Assembly: GCA_965223825.1 (NCBI GenBank)
Contig: OZ245018.1
Span: 1,798,001-1,862,000, forward strand
Reading direction: 5' to 3'
DNA from: CAJXQU01 sp965223825
GTDB lineage: Bacteria > Pseudomonadota > Gammaproteobacteria > CAJXQU01
Length of the DNA: 64,000 bases
Part shown: positions 1 through 8,612 of the stretch, piece by piece
Layout: the number at the start of each line of letters is the position of its first letter
How positions within the stretch are numbered: the stretch's first letter is position 1
The notes under the pieces: model-generated
The model's database searches: none
What the model was told of the DNA's origin: nothing
Seen by the model: the letters and a program-made list of their open reading frames with translations, nothing else
Translations under genes and position numbers: made by a program

Positions 1-1759
1 CTGGATAACGTCTAATCGGTGAAGTGAAATGTGTATACGCATCAAACGCCAACCCAAAATGACCGACATTTTCAGGGTGGTAAACTGCCAGTCGCATACT
101 GCGTAATAAAACAGTTTGAATTAAATGCTTGTCCTCGCGATCTTGAATTGAACTTAAGCATTGGGCAAAATCTTTAGCTTTAACTTCGTCGCCACCACGT
201 AACGTGACACCGAGTTCATTAAGAAACGTTCGCGTATCATTAAGCTTCTCGGTGTCAGGTGTTTCATGAATTCGGTATAACGCAGGAATTTCATTTTCTA
301 ACAAAAAATTCGCTGCAGCGACATTCGCCGCCACCATAAATTCTTCGATCAGTTTGTGCGCATCATTACGCGTGCGCGGAACGATATTTTCAATTTTTCG
401 ATTTTCACCGAAAAGGATCTGCGTTTCGTTAGTTTCAAAGTCGATCGCACCACGAACACCGCGTTGTTTCTTAAAGAGTCCGTAAAGCGTGTACAAATCA
501 TCAAGGTGAGAAACGATATCCTTATGTTTTCCACGTAATTCGTTATCATTATCGATCACAATCGACGCCATGTCGGTGTATGTTAGACGCGCGGCTGATC
601 GCATGACACCTTCAAAGAAGCGGTGTTTTTTTACTTTACCTTGTCCGTCCAACGACAGCTCGCAAACCATGCAAAGTCGATCGACCTCTGGATTTAAAGA
701 ACACAAACCGTTGGATAAAATTTCCGGCAGCATTGGAATTACACGATCTGGAAAATAAACCGACGTGCCACGATTAACCGCTTCATGATCGAGCGGCGAA
801 TCAACCTGCACATAATGTGAAACATCCGCGATCGCGACGAGTAATCGCCAACCTTTGCCTTGCCGCTCGCAATAGACCGCATCGTCAAAATCACGCGCGT
901 CTTCACCATCAATCGTGACTAATGCCATGTTGCGTAAATCTTCGCGTGGGAACTGTGTACCGAGCTTATCTTCTTCGTTAACTTGATCGCTAAGATCAGC
1001 AATTTGTCGATCCACTTCATGCGGCCAAACGGTCGGTAAATCGTGCGCTCTGATCGCCACTTCGATTTCCATTCCCGGCGCCATATGATCACCCATAACT
1101 TCAGTGATCTTGCCGATGGGTTGTCGATGTTTATCCGGTTGTTTAAGTAACACTGCAACGACGATTTGACCGCTTTTTGCGTCACTACTATCGTCTTTTG
1201 GAATAAGAATATCTTGGTGAATACGTTTGTTGTCTGGTACGACAAAACCCACGTTATCTTCTTTAAAATAACGACCAACAACTTGCTCATTCGCACGTTC
1301 AAGCACTTCGATCACCGCACCTTCAGGACGGCCGCGACGGTCAAACCCAGTTACGCTAACAACCGCACGATCGCCGTGCAGCAACATGCGCATTTGTTTA
1401 TTTGAGAGAAAAACGTCATCACCGCCTTTGTCAGGAATCAAGAAACCAAAACCGTCAGGATGGCCCATAACGCGACCGGGGATCAGATCGACTTCATCCA
1501 ACGGCGCATAGCCGCCACGTCGATTAAAAATGACTTGCCCTTGACGCTCCATTGCTCGCAAGCGACGCTTCAGCGCGACTAACTGTTCTTCTTCCTTGAT
1601 GCTCATTGCCGCAGCGATGTGCTCAAATTTGCACGGCCCATCGCTCTCTTTTAGATGCTCGAGGAGTAATTCTCGACTAGGAATGGGGTTCTCGTATTTC
1701 TGCGCTTCGCGCGCATAGTGTGGATCTTGTTTTTTTCCGTATTTTTTGTTCTTTTTCAT
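1..1759 (-). CDS. rnr: Ribonuclease R (partial, C-terminus beyond window)
   Basis: RNase R is a processive 3'-5' exoribonuclease that degrades structured RNA in the cytoplasm. The minus-strand frame opens at the ATG at 1759-1757 with a lysine-rich start (MKKNKKYGKK) and stays open to base 1, about 586 codons. In order it shows a winged-helix-like N-terminus, cold-shock-like segments (GRVMGHPDGFGFLIPD), the RNB catalytic motif DGEDARDFDDAV with its metal-binding aspartates, and near base 1 the signature AFDAYTHFTSPIRRYP. The S1 domain and C-terminus lie outside the window. Base composition is visibly more AT-rich than the ICE genes, so this is host chromosome. It is transcribed away from the tRNA. 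The family call is firm. Confidence 0.96.
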   Translation of the reverse strand, partial: MKKNKKYGKKQDPHYAREAQKYENPIPSRELLLEHLKESDGPCKFEHIAAAMSIKEEEQLVALKRRLRAMERQGQVIFNRRGGYAPLDEVDLIPGRVMGHPDGFGFLIPDKGGDDVFLSNKQMRMLLHGDRAVVSVTGFDRRGRPEGAVIEVLERANEQVVGRYFKEDNVGFVVPDNKRIHQDILIPKDDSSDAKSGQIVVAVLLKQPDKHRQPIGKITEVMGDHMAPGMEIEVAIRAHDLPTVWPHEVDRQIADLSDQVNEEDKLGTQFPREDLRNMALVTIDGEDARDFDDAVYCERQGKGWRLLVAIADVSHYVQVDSPLDHEAVNRGTSVYFPDRVIPMLPEILSNGLCSLNPEVDRLCMVCELSLDGQGKVKKHRFFEGVMRSAARLTYTDMASIVIDNDNELRGKHKDIVSHLDDLYTLYGLFKKQRGVRGAIDFETNETQILFGENRKIENIVPRTRNDAHKLIEEFMVAANVAAANFLLENEIPALYRIHETPDTEKLNDTRTFLNELGVTLRGGDEVKAKDFAQCLSSIQDREDKHLIQTVLLRSMRLAVYHPENVGHFGLAFDAYTHFTSPIRRYP

Positions 1760-1877
1760 TGACACTCTTTTTATGGTCAGGTAGATTGCGCGTCCTTGAT
1801 TGACGTATTGCGATCAGCAGGGGCATCTTAGCCCGCTTAACTTGCAATAGAAAGGAGTCATTTCTTTCCTGATCAGG

Positions 1878-1964
1878 GCCCAGGTGGCGGAATTGGTAGA
1901 CGCGCTAGCTTCAGGTGCTAGTGGCCTTCGGGCCGTGGAGGTTCAAGTCCTCTCCTGGGCACCA
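1878..1964 (+). tRNA. tRNA-Leu (anticodon CAG), ICE attachment gene
   Basis: The acceptor stem GCCCAGG pairs with CCTGGGC, and CCA is encoded at 1962-1964. The anticodon stem CTAGC/GCTAG encloses the loop TTCAGGT, giving anticodon CAG (reads CUG). The long variable arm GTGGCCTTCGGGCCGT is typical of class II leucine tRNAs, and the T-arm GAGGTTCAAGTCCTC is intact. The integrase gene lies 165 bp downstream in the same orientation, so the 3' end of this tRNA is the likely attB/attL core. Confidence 0.97.
1930..1964 (+). other. Probable attL core (3' end of tRNA-Leu)
   Basis: P4-type integrases usually recombine within the 3' end of a tRNA gene and restore it on integration. Here the variable arm, T-arm and acceptor stem of tRNA-Leu directly precede the integrase gene, and composition changes at this point. 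The exact core cannot be set because the matching attR repeat is outside the window. The boundaries given are an inference. Confidence 0.55.
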
Positions 1965-2005
1965 TTTTGAATTCCAGAGACTTCCAACAAAATCTCTAAG
2001 TCATT

Positions 2006-2033
2006 GAAAAAGCCCGCGAAAGCGGGCTTTTTC
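2006..2033 (+). terminator. Rho-independent terminator after tRNA-Leu
   Basis: A perfect 12-bp stem (GAAAAAGCCCGC / GCGGGCTTTTTC) with a GAAA loop at 2018-2021 ends in a T run. It lies 42 bp after the tRNA and before the integrase promoter region. Being symmetric (A run before, T run after), it could work in both directions. Confidence 0.85.
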
Positions 2034-2077
2034 GTTCCAGCATGCGCTACCGGGTTCCACTGAAAGCCATGTGCAAA

Positions 2078-2126
2078 TGAGTACATTTTTGAGTACACTA
2101 AAAGTTCGAGAGAAAAAGTGTACTCA
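2078..2126 (+). promoter_or_regulatory. TGAGTAC repeats in the int leader (possible operator or arm site)
   Basis: TGAGTACA at 2078-2085 is followed by TGAGTACACT at 2090-2099 and its perfect inverted copy AGTGTACTCA at 2117-2126, which ends two bases before the int ATG at 2129. The inverted pair could be a dimeric operator, an integrase arm-type site, or an RNA hairpin covering the ribosome-binding region. No strong Shine-Dalgarno sits at normal distance from the ATG. The repeats are seen directly; the function is inferred. Confidence 0.5.
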
Positions 2127-2128
2127 CC

Positions 2129-3388
2129 ATGCCCCTTACCGCACGAGAAGTCCAGGCTGCCAAGCCTAAAGACAAGCCTTATGGCCTCGCCGATGGCGGA
2201 GGCCTCTCCCTGTGGGTGACCCCCGTGGGGCAGAGGTACTGGCACTTCCGCTATCGCATCGACGGCAAACAACCTCGTATTTCCTTGGGTGTCTACCCCA
2301 CTATTTCACTCCAACTTGCTCGCGAGAAGGCGGCTGAAATGCGTGCACTTGTGGCACGCGGTATCGACCCGAGCCAGAAACGCAAAGTTGATAAACAAGC
2401 ATCTACCGAATCAAAGACCAATCTGTTCAGGGTAGCCGCAGAGGACTGGTACCAAAGCAAGGTCAAAGCTGGTCGCTCGGCGTCAACCTTGGATAAAATG
2501 CGGACCTACCTCGACAAGGACATTCTCCCCGTACTGGGGGACAAACACCTTCCCAGCGTATCGAGGGCAGACTGTGCTTCCGTACAAACCCGCATCGAGA
2601 AACGTGGCGCACTGAACGTCTCCAAGAAAGTCCGCGGCTGGCTGCGCGAAATCTTCAGCCGGGCGATCGCCAAAGGGCTATGCGACAACAACCCGGCATC
2701 GGAGCTGCGCTATATCGCCAAGGAAGCCCCGAGAGCCGAGCACTACCCACATTTACTCGAACCTGAGTTACCGGATTTTCTCCGCAAGCTGGACAACTCG
2801 ACCAGTCGCCTCATCAACCGCACCGCAGCCTGGATGGCAATCCTCACCGCCTCCCGCCCTGGTATGGTTCGCTTCGCCCAATGGCACGAAGTCGACCTGG
2901 ATGATGCGATCTGGCGTATCGACGCGGAGAAGATGAAGATGCGCCGTATGCACGTAACGCCGCTTCCGACCCAACTCGTTGCAATGCTCAAAGAGCTCCG
3001 GGAAATTACCGGAAGGCAACAGTATCTTTTCCCCGGCATCGGCACCAAAAACGCCATGATCAGCGAAAACACGGTCAACAAGGTATTTCGCCTCATAGGC
3101 TACAAGGGTCGCATGGTGAGCCACGGCACTCGACACACCGCCAGCACGCTGCTCCGGGAACATGGCTGGCCCAAGCAGTTCGTGGATGCGCAACTGTCCC
3201 ACAAGGAAACCGGAATTGCCGGCGACTACAACCACGCCATCTATCTTCCCCAGCGCCGACTGATGATGCAGTGGTATGCAGACTATCTGGATGCGTTAAG
3301 GGTGGGTTTGACTTCGAAACAGTCGCAAGCATTTGCAAGACGAGTGAATACTAATGCACGTCTTGAAACAGCGTCAGCCGAGAGTTGA
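2129..3388 (+). CDS. int: P4-type tyrosine integrase
   Basis: This 419-aa site-specific recombinase integrates and excises the element at tRNA-Leu. The N-terminus (MPLTAREVQAAKPKDKPYGLADG...) is the DUF4102 arm-binding domain of P4-like integrases, followed by a SAM-like core-binding domain at about 100-200. The catalytic domain shows R243 (ASRPGMV), H332/R335 (SHGTRHTAST), H358 (AQLSHK) and the likely nucleophile Y372 (AIYLPQRR). It is full length for the family and starts 165 bp after the tRNA. TGAGTAC repeats in its leader may regulate it. Confidence in the family is very high; the exact start is less certain because the Shine-Dalgarno is weak. Confidence 0.95.
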   Translation: MPLTAREVQAAKPKDKPYGLADGGGLSLWVTPVGQRYWHFRYRIDGKQPRISLGVYPTISLQLAREKAAEMRALVARGIDPSQKRKVDKQASTESKTNLFRVAAEDWYQSKVKAGRSASTLDKMRTYLDKDILPVLGDKHLPSVSRADCASVQTRIEKRGALNVSKKVRGWLREIFSRAIAKGLCDNNPASELRYIAKEAPRAEHYPHLLEPELPDFLRKLDNSTSRLINRTAAWMAILTASRPGMVRFAQWHEVDLDDAIWRIDAEKMKMRRMHVTPLPTQLVAMLKELREITGRQQYLFPGIGTKNAMISENTVNKVFRLIGYKGRMVSHGTRHTASTLLREHGWPKQFVDAQLSHKETGIAGDYNHAIYLPQRRLMMQWYADYLDALRVGLTSKQSQAFARRVNTNARLETASAES

Positions 3389-3425
3389 CCGGAATAGTCA
3401 GTGAGCACGGCCCAGCTCCACAAGC

Positions 3426-3707
3426 TTAACATCGCTGTCGTCGAGTGAGTTTGTAAATATCCACCCGCCAATCAGCATCATCGATTTCTTCAAACTTTTC
3501 GATTTCCTCCGCAATCAGCGTCAGAAAATCATTCAGATACAACTTCCTGTCCGGTTCAATTTCGTATTCATCCACCAGACCAGAATCGGCTTCCACACGG
3601 ACACGTCCCAGCCAACGCAAACGGGCATTTTCGTATTCCTTGGGTAGAGGCTGCTTGGCACGACAACCACTTCCGTAGGATCGGACCAGTTTCCGTTTTA
3701 CCGCCAT
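3426..3707 (-). CDS. Hypothetical protein (93 aa), reverse strand
   Basis: I do not recognise this protein. The 93 residues start with a basic stretch (MAVKRKLVRSYGSGCRAK) and continue with an acidic, leucine-rich segment (LYLNDFLTLIAEEIEKFEE). It is convergent with the integrase and is the only reverse-strand reading frame before the HNH gene at 16.3 kb. Composition and length are compatible with a small cargo gene, but the ribosome-binding site is weak. It may be a real orphan or a chance frame. Confidence 0.4.
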   Translation of the reverse strand: MAVKRKLVRSYGSGCRAKQPLPKEYENARLRWLGRVRVEADSGLVDEYEIEPDRKLYLNDFLTLIAEEIEKFEEIDDADWRVDIYKLTRRQRC

Positions 3708-4185
3708 GTTTAGGCCAATACTTCTTGGTTTCGCATTGGATTGATCAACGCAATGACACTGTTTCTATTTTGATCTGCTGTGAGACCTGTTGCGCAACTA
3801 TTCGAACTGCAAATATGAACAAAGTATGACAAGACTCTCACTGCAACCCTATTTACCTGTGACCTAATCAGCAACAGCTGAAGCCCGCAAAGACACAGAA
3901 ATCCACACTGACCCAATCGGTCTTGGCTTTCCCGAATTCAGTCACAACACTTCTATGCCCGATGTATCCACCGCCAGTAGAAAATCAATTGCAATCCAGC
4001 GGGGATAAAAGATTCAGGTTTTCGGCGTTTGCGCCTCTAAGGAGTGTACGTGTTAAGCAATCTATAGCCCAAACGCCGCAAAACCATCACAACCGGTTCG
4101 CGGCCGACTCCATCGTGTATACACCTCGAAAACCGTCATAGGTAACACCCCTCCAGGGTGAATAACAATCGATGAGGGTATCGGT
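3708..4185. other. Intergenic region, no convincing gene
   Basis: These 478 bp between the 93-aa frame and the next ICE gene hold no frame with support. The stretch up to about 3950 is more AT-rich than its neighbours. Just before the gene at 4186 there is a small CACCC-N5-GGGTG inverted repeat near 4145-4159 and a GAGGGT ribosome-binding site, so the promoter and leader of that gene probably lie at the right end. Confidence 0.5.
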
Positions 4186-4926
4186 ATGCCCGGCAGCGCG
4201 CCTGAAAAAATCTTCTATCGCCCCATTGAGGCGGCCATCCGTTGGAGCGATCTGTTCGACCACGAGCATCATATCATTCAGGTGCTCGGGGCTCATCAAG
4301 TCCCCGCTCCAACCGATTTCCCGCAATGGCCCAGGCTCCATTTGAACACCGCACGAATACTGGATGCCCTGACCAACAGAGATCTTCCCTATGGAAAGAA
4401 TGGTGTCACCTGTGAAGACCCGCTGCTCCTGGATGATCCTGACCTGACGGTCCGCCATGTGGATCTGAAAGCCTGGATGGCCTCTACCTACCCGGAAGAA
4501 AAACCCGGATTCCTGTTCGGAGCAATCGAACAACACCTATTCACTGGTCTCAGTACTGAAGCTATTCAAATCTTACTGGCCGACCGGGAAGCCCTGAAAA
4601 TACAGCTTGCAGACCAAGAACACATCTGCCAGGCACTCCAGATCAAATACGACGCACTCAGAGAGGATTATGAGCATCAACAGCTGAGCATACGCCGGGG
4701 AAAGTCACCCGGCGCTCGTAGCGAATCAACCTACCTCAACATTGTCGCCGGGCTGTTGAGTCTGTTACTGGGACACTCACCGTCGGGCCAGCCTTATTCG
4801 TCCTTCAAATCCCAAGACGCTGTTATCAGCGCCATGATTGCCCATTCCCCCAACACCATGGGTATCACTGAGCGTACCCTCCAGGCCAAGTTCGCCGAAG
4901 CCAAACGCCACTTGGCATCGAACTGA
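4186..4926 (+). CDS. Conserved ICE protein with coiled coil, unknown function
   Basis: This 246-aa soluble protein has no enzymatic motif I recognise. The first about 120 residues look globular. A predicted coiled-coil stretch of leucine, glutamine and glutamate follows at about 125-165 (LLADREALKIQLADQEHICQ). The last about 80 residues (YLNIVAGLLSLLLGHSPSG, then ITERTLQAKFAEAKRHLA) resemble the C-terminal part of proteins often found just upstream of alpA/parA in PFGI-1-type ICEs. A GAGGGT ribosome-binding site precedes the ATG. It is the first plus-strand gene of the maintenance module. The gene call is firm, the function unknown. Confidence 0.75.
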   Translation: MPGSAPEKIFYRPIEAAIRWSDLFDHEHHIIQVLGAHQVPAPTDFPQWPRLHLNTARILDALTNRDLPYGKNGVTCEDPLLLDDPDLTVRHVDLKAWMASTYPEEKPGFLFGAIEQHLFTGLSTEAIQILLADREALKIQLADQEHICQALQIKYDALREDYEHQQLSIRRGKSPGARSESTYLNIVAGLLSLLLGHSPSGQPYSSFKSQDAVISAMIAHSPNTMGITERTLQAKFAEAKRHLASN

Positions 4927-5045
4927 GGCATCAAGTCTATAACAGCGGTCCGGGATGCCGCATTTGCGGTGTCGTTTTCCGGCGAGCTGTATTTAATACC
5001 GACCATGTCCCAACAAACGCCAAGGAGCGTCCAGGAGTGGTCCCT

Positions 5046-5267
5046 ATGTCTCAGCAACCTTTAGCAGCGATGAATCCCAGTGAACGCCGCATCCTCCGCC
5101 GCGCCGAGGTGGAAGCCAAGACGGGCTTCAAACGCGCCCACATCTACAATCTGATGAAAGCGGGCAAGTTTCCCAAAGCCATTCGCCTGGGTGTCCGTGC
5201 CGTGGGCTGGGATTCGGTCGAAATCGACCAGTGGATCGCCGAACGCCGCAAAGACCGCACCCTCTGA
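5046..5267 (+). CDS. AlpA-family transcriptional regulator
   Basis: AlpA proteins are short winged-helix/MerR-like DNA-binding factors that control integrase genes or act as excision factors. The 73 residues show the typical run: a helix-turn-helix (LRRAEVEAKTGFKRAHIYNL), then KAGKFPKAIRLG and W-D-S-x-E-I-D-x-W-I near the end. The ATG at 5046 is preferred over an in-frame GTG at 5037 because AGGAG at 5032-5036 is well spaced for the ATG and abuts the GTG. It lies 25 bp ahead of parA. In related ICEs this position is held by an AlpA-like regulator, so control of excision or of the par operon is likely. Confidence 0.88.
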   Translation: MSQQPLAAMNPSERRILRRAEVEAKTGFKRAHIYNLMKAGKFPKAIRLGVRAVGWDSVEIDQWIAERRKDRTL

Positions 5268-5292
5268 CACCGGGATTTGGAGGGTCAGCACT

Positions 5293-6156
5293 ATGCAAGT
5301 GATCTCCGTGATATCAACCAAAGGCGGTGTGGGGAAAACCACCATCGCGGCCAACCTTGGCGGCTTCGCCGCCGACGCCGGGCTGCGGGTGCTACTGGTA
5401 GACCTCGACGTTCAACCAACCCTGTCCAGCTACTTTTCTCTGAATCAACAGGCCGTCGGCGGGATCTACGAACTGCTGGCATTCAATGAACAAGTGCCAG
5501 AACAGGTTATCTCCCGCACGGCGGTTCACGGACTTGACCTCATCCTATCCAATGACGACAAGGGGCAGTTGAACACGCTATTGCTGCATGCGCCGGATGG
5601 CCGCCTTCGCTTACGCCATCTCCTGCCGTCCTTCGCTCCCCACTACGATCTGATGCTGATCGATACCCAGGGCGCGCGCAGTGTGATGCTGGAGATGGCA
5701 GTGCTCGCCTCGGACTTGGCGTTGTCCCCGGTTACCCCAGAAATCTTGGCGGCGCGGGAGTTGCGGCGGGGAACCCTGCAGTTACTCGATGACATCACGC
5801 CCTATCGCCATCTTGGTATTGCGCCACCGCCGCTGCATTTGCTGATCAACCGTGTGCACTCTGTTTCCTCTAATGCGCGCGCTATTCAGCAGGCGTTGCA
5901 TCAGCTGTTCCGCAGACAAGTGGGAGTTTCACTACTGGCGACCAGTATCCCGGCTATCGAAGCCTATCCCCGGGCGGCCACCCTGAGCCAACCGGTCCAC
6001 CGGGTTGAGCATCGCCGCCCCCATGGGCGCGTGGCACCAGCGGCCCTGGAAACGATCAAGACATTGGCGCGGGAACTGCTGCCGCAATGGGAAGACCGCT
6101 TTGATGGCGTAACGCCCGCAACCTGTCGGAGGGCGGCCCATGTCGAATATCGTTGA
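5293..6156 (+). CDS. parA: ParA-family partition ATPase
   Basis: ParA ATPases bind nucleoid DNA and, with ParB, partition replicons; in ICEs they stabilise the excised circle. The 287-aa protein begins MQVISVISTKGGVGKTT, a deviant Walker A motif at residues 8-16, followed by VLLVDLDVQPTLSSYF. A second motif (LMLIDTQGARS) is the Walker B region, with Gln-Gly where many ParAs have Pro-Pro. The start at 5293 places the Walker motif at the N-terminus as usual for the small Soj-like class; an upstream extension lacks family similarity. It heads an operon with the 67-aa frame and parB, overlapping by 17 bp. Confidence 0.93.
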   Translation: MQVISVISTKGGVGKTTIAANLGGFAADAGLRVLLVDLDVQPTLSSYFSLNQQAVGGIYELLAFNEQVPEQVISRTAVHGLDLILSNDDKGQLNTLLLHAPDGRLRLRHLLPSFAPHYDLMLIDTQGARSVMLEMAVLASDLALSPVTPEILAARELRRGTLQLLDDITPYRHLGIAPPPLHLLINRVHSVSSNARAIQQALHQLFRRQVGVSLLATSIPAIEAYPRAATLSQPVHRVEHRRPHGRVAPAALETIKTLARELLPQWEDRFDGVTPATCRRAAHVEYR

Positions 6157-6343
6157 ACCGGCGAACCGGACATGCCCGAAACGGCGCAGGCTGATGACCT
6201 TCGCACAAGCACACGGGTGGCATGTCGCCTACCGCGCTGCCAATCAGTTCGTACTCACCAAGCCGGACATGCCGGCCATCGGCACCGCAGCGTTGCTCCT
6301 GCCCACTCGGCGTCCCGCGACCAGGAATCCCCGCCATGGCTGA
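6140..6343 (+). CDS. Small protein between parA and parB
   Basis: This 67-aa basic protein has no recognised domain. It has a strong ribosome-binding site (GGAGGG at 6128-6133, six bases from the ATG). It overlaps the end of parA by 17 bp and the start of parB by 8 bp, the pattern of translationally coupled genes. The sequence (MTFAQAHGWHVAYRAANQFVL) is compatible with a small DNA- or partner-binding protein, but nothing specific can be assigned. The coupling is the main evidence that it is real. Confidence 0.6.
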   Translation: MSNIVEPANRTCPKRRRLMTFAQAHGWHVAYRAANQFVLTKPDMPAIGTAALLLPTRRPATRNPRHG

Positions 6344-8039
6344 GCAGGATCCCAACGCCATCGCCGGCAAGTTACTGGCCGAGGGGTTTGCCCGCTCCGG
6401 CCCGAAGGCCGAGCAGTTGAGCGACCCCATCGAGGACACCCCCATGGTGGTCACATTGGACCAGTTGCGTCCCTACGACCTGAACCCGCGCGTGACCCGC
6501 AATCCCCGCTATGATGACCTCAAAGCCTCAATTCGCGAGCGGGGGCTCGACGCTCCTCCGGCTATCACCCGGCGGCCGGGTGAGTCCACCTATACCATCC
6601 GCAATGGCGGCAACACCCGTTTGGCCATACTCAATGAACTTTGGCGTGACACCAAAGAAGAGCGCTATTTTCGTATCACCTGCCTGTTTCGCCCATGGTC
6701 GGCGCGCGGTGAGATCATCGCGCTGACCGGCCACCTGACCGAGAATGAACTGCACGGCGGGCTTTCATTTATCGAACGCGCGCTGGGCATCGAAAAGGCG
6801 CGGGAACTGTATGAAGCCGAAGGCGGGCAGTCACTGTCACAATCCGAACTCTCCCGTCGCCTCACCGCGGATGGCTACCCCGTTTCTCAGTCCCATATCA
6901 GCCGGATGCAGGACACCATCCGCTATCTGCTGCCCGCGATTCCCACCCTCCTGTACGCTGGCCTTGGGCGTCCACAGACCGAGCGGCTCACCACCTTGCG
7001 CAAAGCCGGGGAGCGAGTTTGGAGCACCTACACCGCCAAGGACACTGGCGTGGACTTCACCACACTGTTCCAGGAAGTCCTCACCCTCTTCGATCATGCC
7101 GGCGATGAATTTCCTCTGCAACGCATCCAGGATGAATTGATCGGGCAAATGGGGCACGTCCTCAATGTGGACTACGATACTCTGGCGTTGGCGATTGACA
7201 GTTCCGCACATCGGCAACGGACGCTCGAAGCGCCGCCACCCGATACGTCCGGATTACCTCATAATTCGGATCAACCCGTAGTTCCAAAAACGCCGGTATC
7301 GCCGGATATCAATCACCTATCTCAGCCGGTGGCCAACCCGCACATTGACGAAGATGATCCCCGTTCGACCAAGCCATTCGGGCAATCGAAGGCGGCGGAT
7401 ACTCCGGCTGCCAGCGCGAACCCCGCTGAATACACACCCGACGAAGCACGGGCTGCCGACAACGAAATTCCCGAGGAGTCCCTACCCTCGACAACAGACC
7501 GCTTACAATCGATTCAACGCCTGGTGGCCGAACAAACCGGTGAGAGGCTGCCCGAACCAATCAACGCTGGGGCAGACACGCATTCTCCCCTGACGGAAAC
7601 AGGGGATACTGAATCCTCACTGGGTTCAACGGACCAGCTTCGCATCACCATCGGCGAGCTGGCCGCCACCATCGCCAGCGAGATTGGCGAAAGCGGTCGG
7701 GTAAGTCCCGTCAGTACGGGCATCGGTTTCACCTGCCGGCACGACGGTACGGCTCCGGATGATGTACTGCCGGATACCCCCTCACATCCGCTGTTTTCCT
7801 TGTTGTCAGCGATGGAAACCTGCATCTGTGCAGACAGGCCGGCGGTGCAGTCTGCGTCTATCGCCGGTATCGTGCGATCACTGCTTGGGGACTGGTTCCA
7901 TACCGACCAGGAATCTATCCACCATCTCAGCGATACCGGCCTGGACCGTTTATTCCAGCTGTTCCGTCTGGCGCGACAGCTGCGGGAATGGCAGTGGAGC
8001 GACGCACCCGAGCCCGCCGGCAAACCCGGTCGTCGGTGA
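6336..8039 (+). CDS. parB: ParB-family protein, ICE PFGI-1 class
   Basis: ParB binds centromere-like sites and works with ParA in partition. The 567-aa product has an N-terminal ParB/Srx-like domain (VVTLDQLRPYDLNPRV, then IRERGLDAPPAIT, and RNGGNTRLAIL in place of the usual GERR box). A helix-turn-helix follows at about 165-190 (LSQSELSRRLTADGYPVSQS). A long low-complexity linker at about 300-440 is rich in Pro, Ser and Asp, and a C-terminal domain ends with LREWQWSD. It matches the large ParB class found only in this ICE family. The ATG at 6336 is preferred because the family similarity begins there and it overlaps the 67-aa gene; an upstream in-frame ATG exists. Confidence 0.9.
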   Translation: MAEQDPNAIAGKLLAEGFARSGPKAEQLSDPIEDTPMVVTLDQLRPYDLNPRVTRNPRYDDLKASIRERGLDAPPAITRRPGESTYTIRNGGNTRLAILNELWRDTKEERYFRITCLFRPWSARGEIIALTGHLTENELHGGLSFIERALGIEKARELYEAEGGQSLSQSELSRRLTADGYPVSQSHISRMQDTIRYLLPAIPTLLYAGLGRPQTERLTTLRKAGERVWSTYTAKDTGVDFTTLFQEVLTLFDHAGDEFPLQRIQDELIGQMGHVLNVDYDTLALAIDSSAHRQRTLEAPPPDTSGLPHNSDQPVVPKTPVSPDINHLSQPVANPHIDEDDPRSTKPFGQSKAADTPAASANPAEYTPDEARAADNEIPEESLPSTTDRLQSIQRLVAEQTGERLPEPINAGADTHSPLTETGDTESSLGSTDQLRITIGELAATIASEIGESGRVSPVSTGIGFTCRHDGTAPDDVLPDTPSHPLFSLLSAMETCICADRPAVQSASIAGIVRSLLGDWFHTDQESIHHLSDTGLDRLFQLFRLARQLREWQWSDAPEPAGKPGRR

Positions 8040-8049
8040 GGATTAAACT

Positions 8050-8610
8050 GTGTCAGGTCCCCACCCGCTCAACCAGGCCGTTATCGCACAAGCGCTGCAT
8101 GATTTGCGCAACGGTCAGCTGCGACGCTGCAAGGCCATGGGGTTTGGGGAAGAGGAACTCGATGCCCTCAAACACCCCGCACTGGTGAGTGTCCTGATCA
8201 ATGCCTCGGTCTCCTGGTGCAAGGTACAGGTCAATCGCGAGGTACTGAAGCATCTGCTCCGCCAGGTCGAGGATGTCGAGCAGGAAATCCTGACAATAGA
8301 CCGAATGCTCCGGCTGGGGGCCAGTACCGACATGATCAGTAGGTTTTACGGACTGACTCATCAGGAAGTGGCGCTCCGCCGCGATGTGCTGGGCCTGCCA
8401 AAACGCAAGGGGCGACACCCGGTATTGAGCGAAGTGCAGGAAATGGCGCTGTGGCAACGATGGCAACCCGCCATCAAAGCGAGAGAGATCGATTTCGATG
8501 ACGACGCGGCCATGCTGGATCTCGCCATGGAGTTGGCCGAGGCGTTGAGCCTGCCCATGTCGGTGATCTGGGCCACTATCCGGAGCTGGATTGACCAGGG
8601 ACTGGCGTAG
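8050..8610 (+). CDS. DUF2857 domain protein
   Basis: This 186-aa conserved ICE protein starts at a GTG, ten bases after parB. The family (DUF2857) is regularly found between parB and the STY4528-type gene. The sequence contains a probable helix-turn-helix (MISRFYGLTHQEVALRRDVL at about 97-116) and a helical C-terminus ending SVIWATIRSWIDQGLA, so a DNA-binding or FlhC-like regulatory role is plausible. No enzymatic motif is visible. The family call rests on sequence resemblance and position. Confidence 0.85.
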   Translation: MSGPHPLNQAVIAQALHDLRNGQLRRCKAMGFGEEELDALKHPALVSVLINASVSWCKVQVNREVLKHLLRQVEDVEQEILTIDRMLRLGASTDMISRFYGLTHQEVALRRDVLGLPKRKGRHPVLSEVQEMALWQRWQPAIKAREIDFDDDAAMLDLAMELAEALSLPMSVIWATIRSWIDQGLA

Positions 8611-8612
8611 TC

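Noticed and set aside
5191..5292. Upstream extension of parA
   Set aside because: The added residues lack ParA similarity and overlap the AlpA-like gene; the Walker motif belongs near the N-terminus from the ATG at 5293.
6222..6335. Upstream extension of parB
   Set aside because: It would overlap the 67-aa gene out of frame and has a Pro/Ser-rich translation unlike the family; ATG 6336 fits the coupled start.
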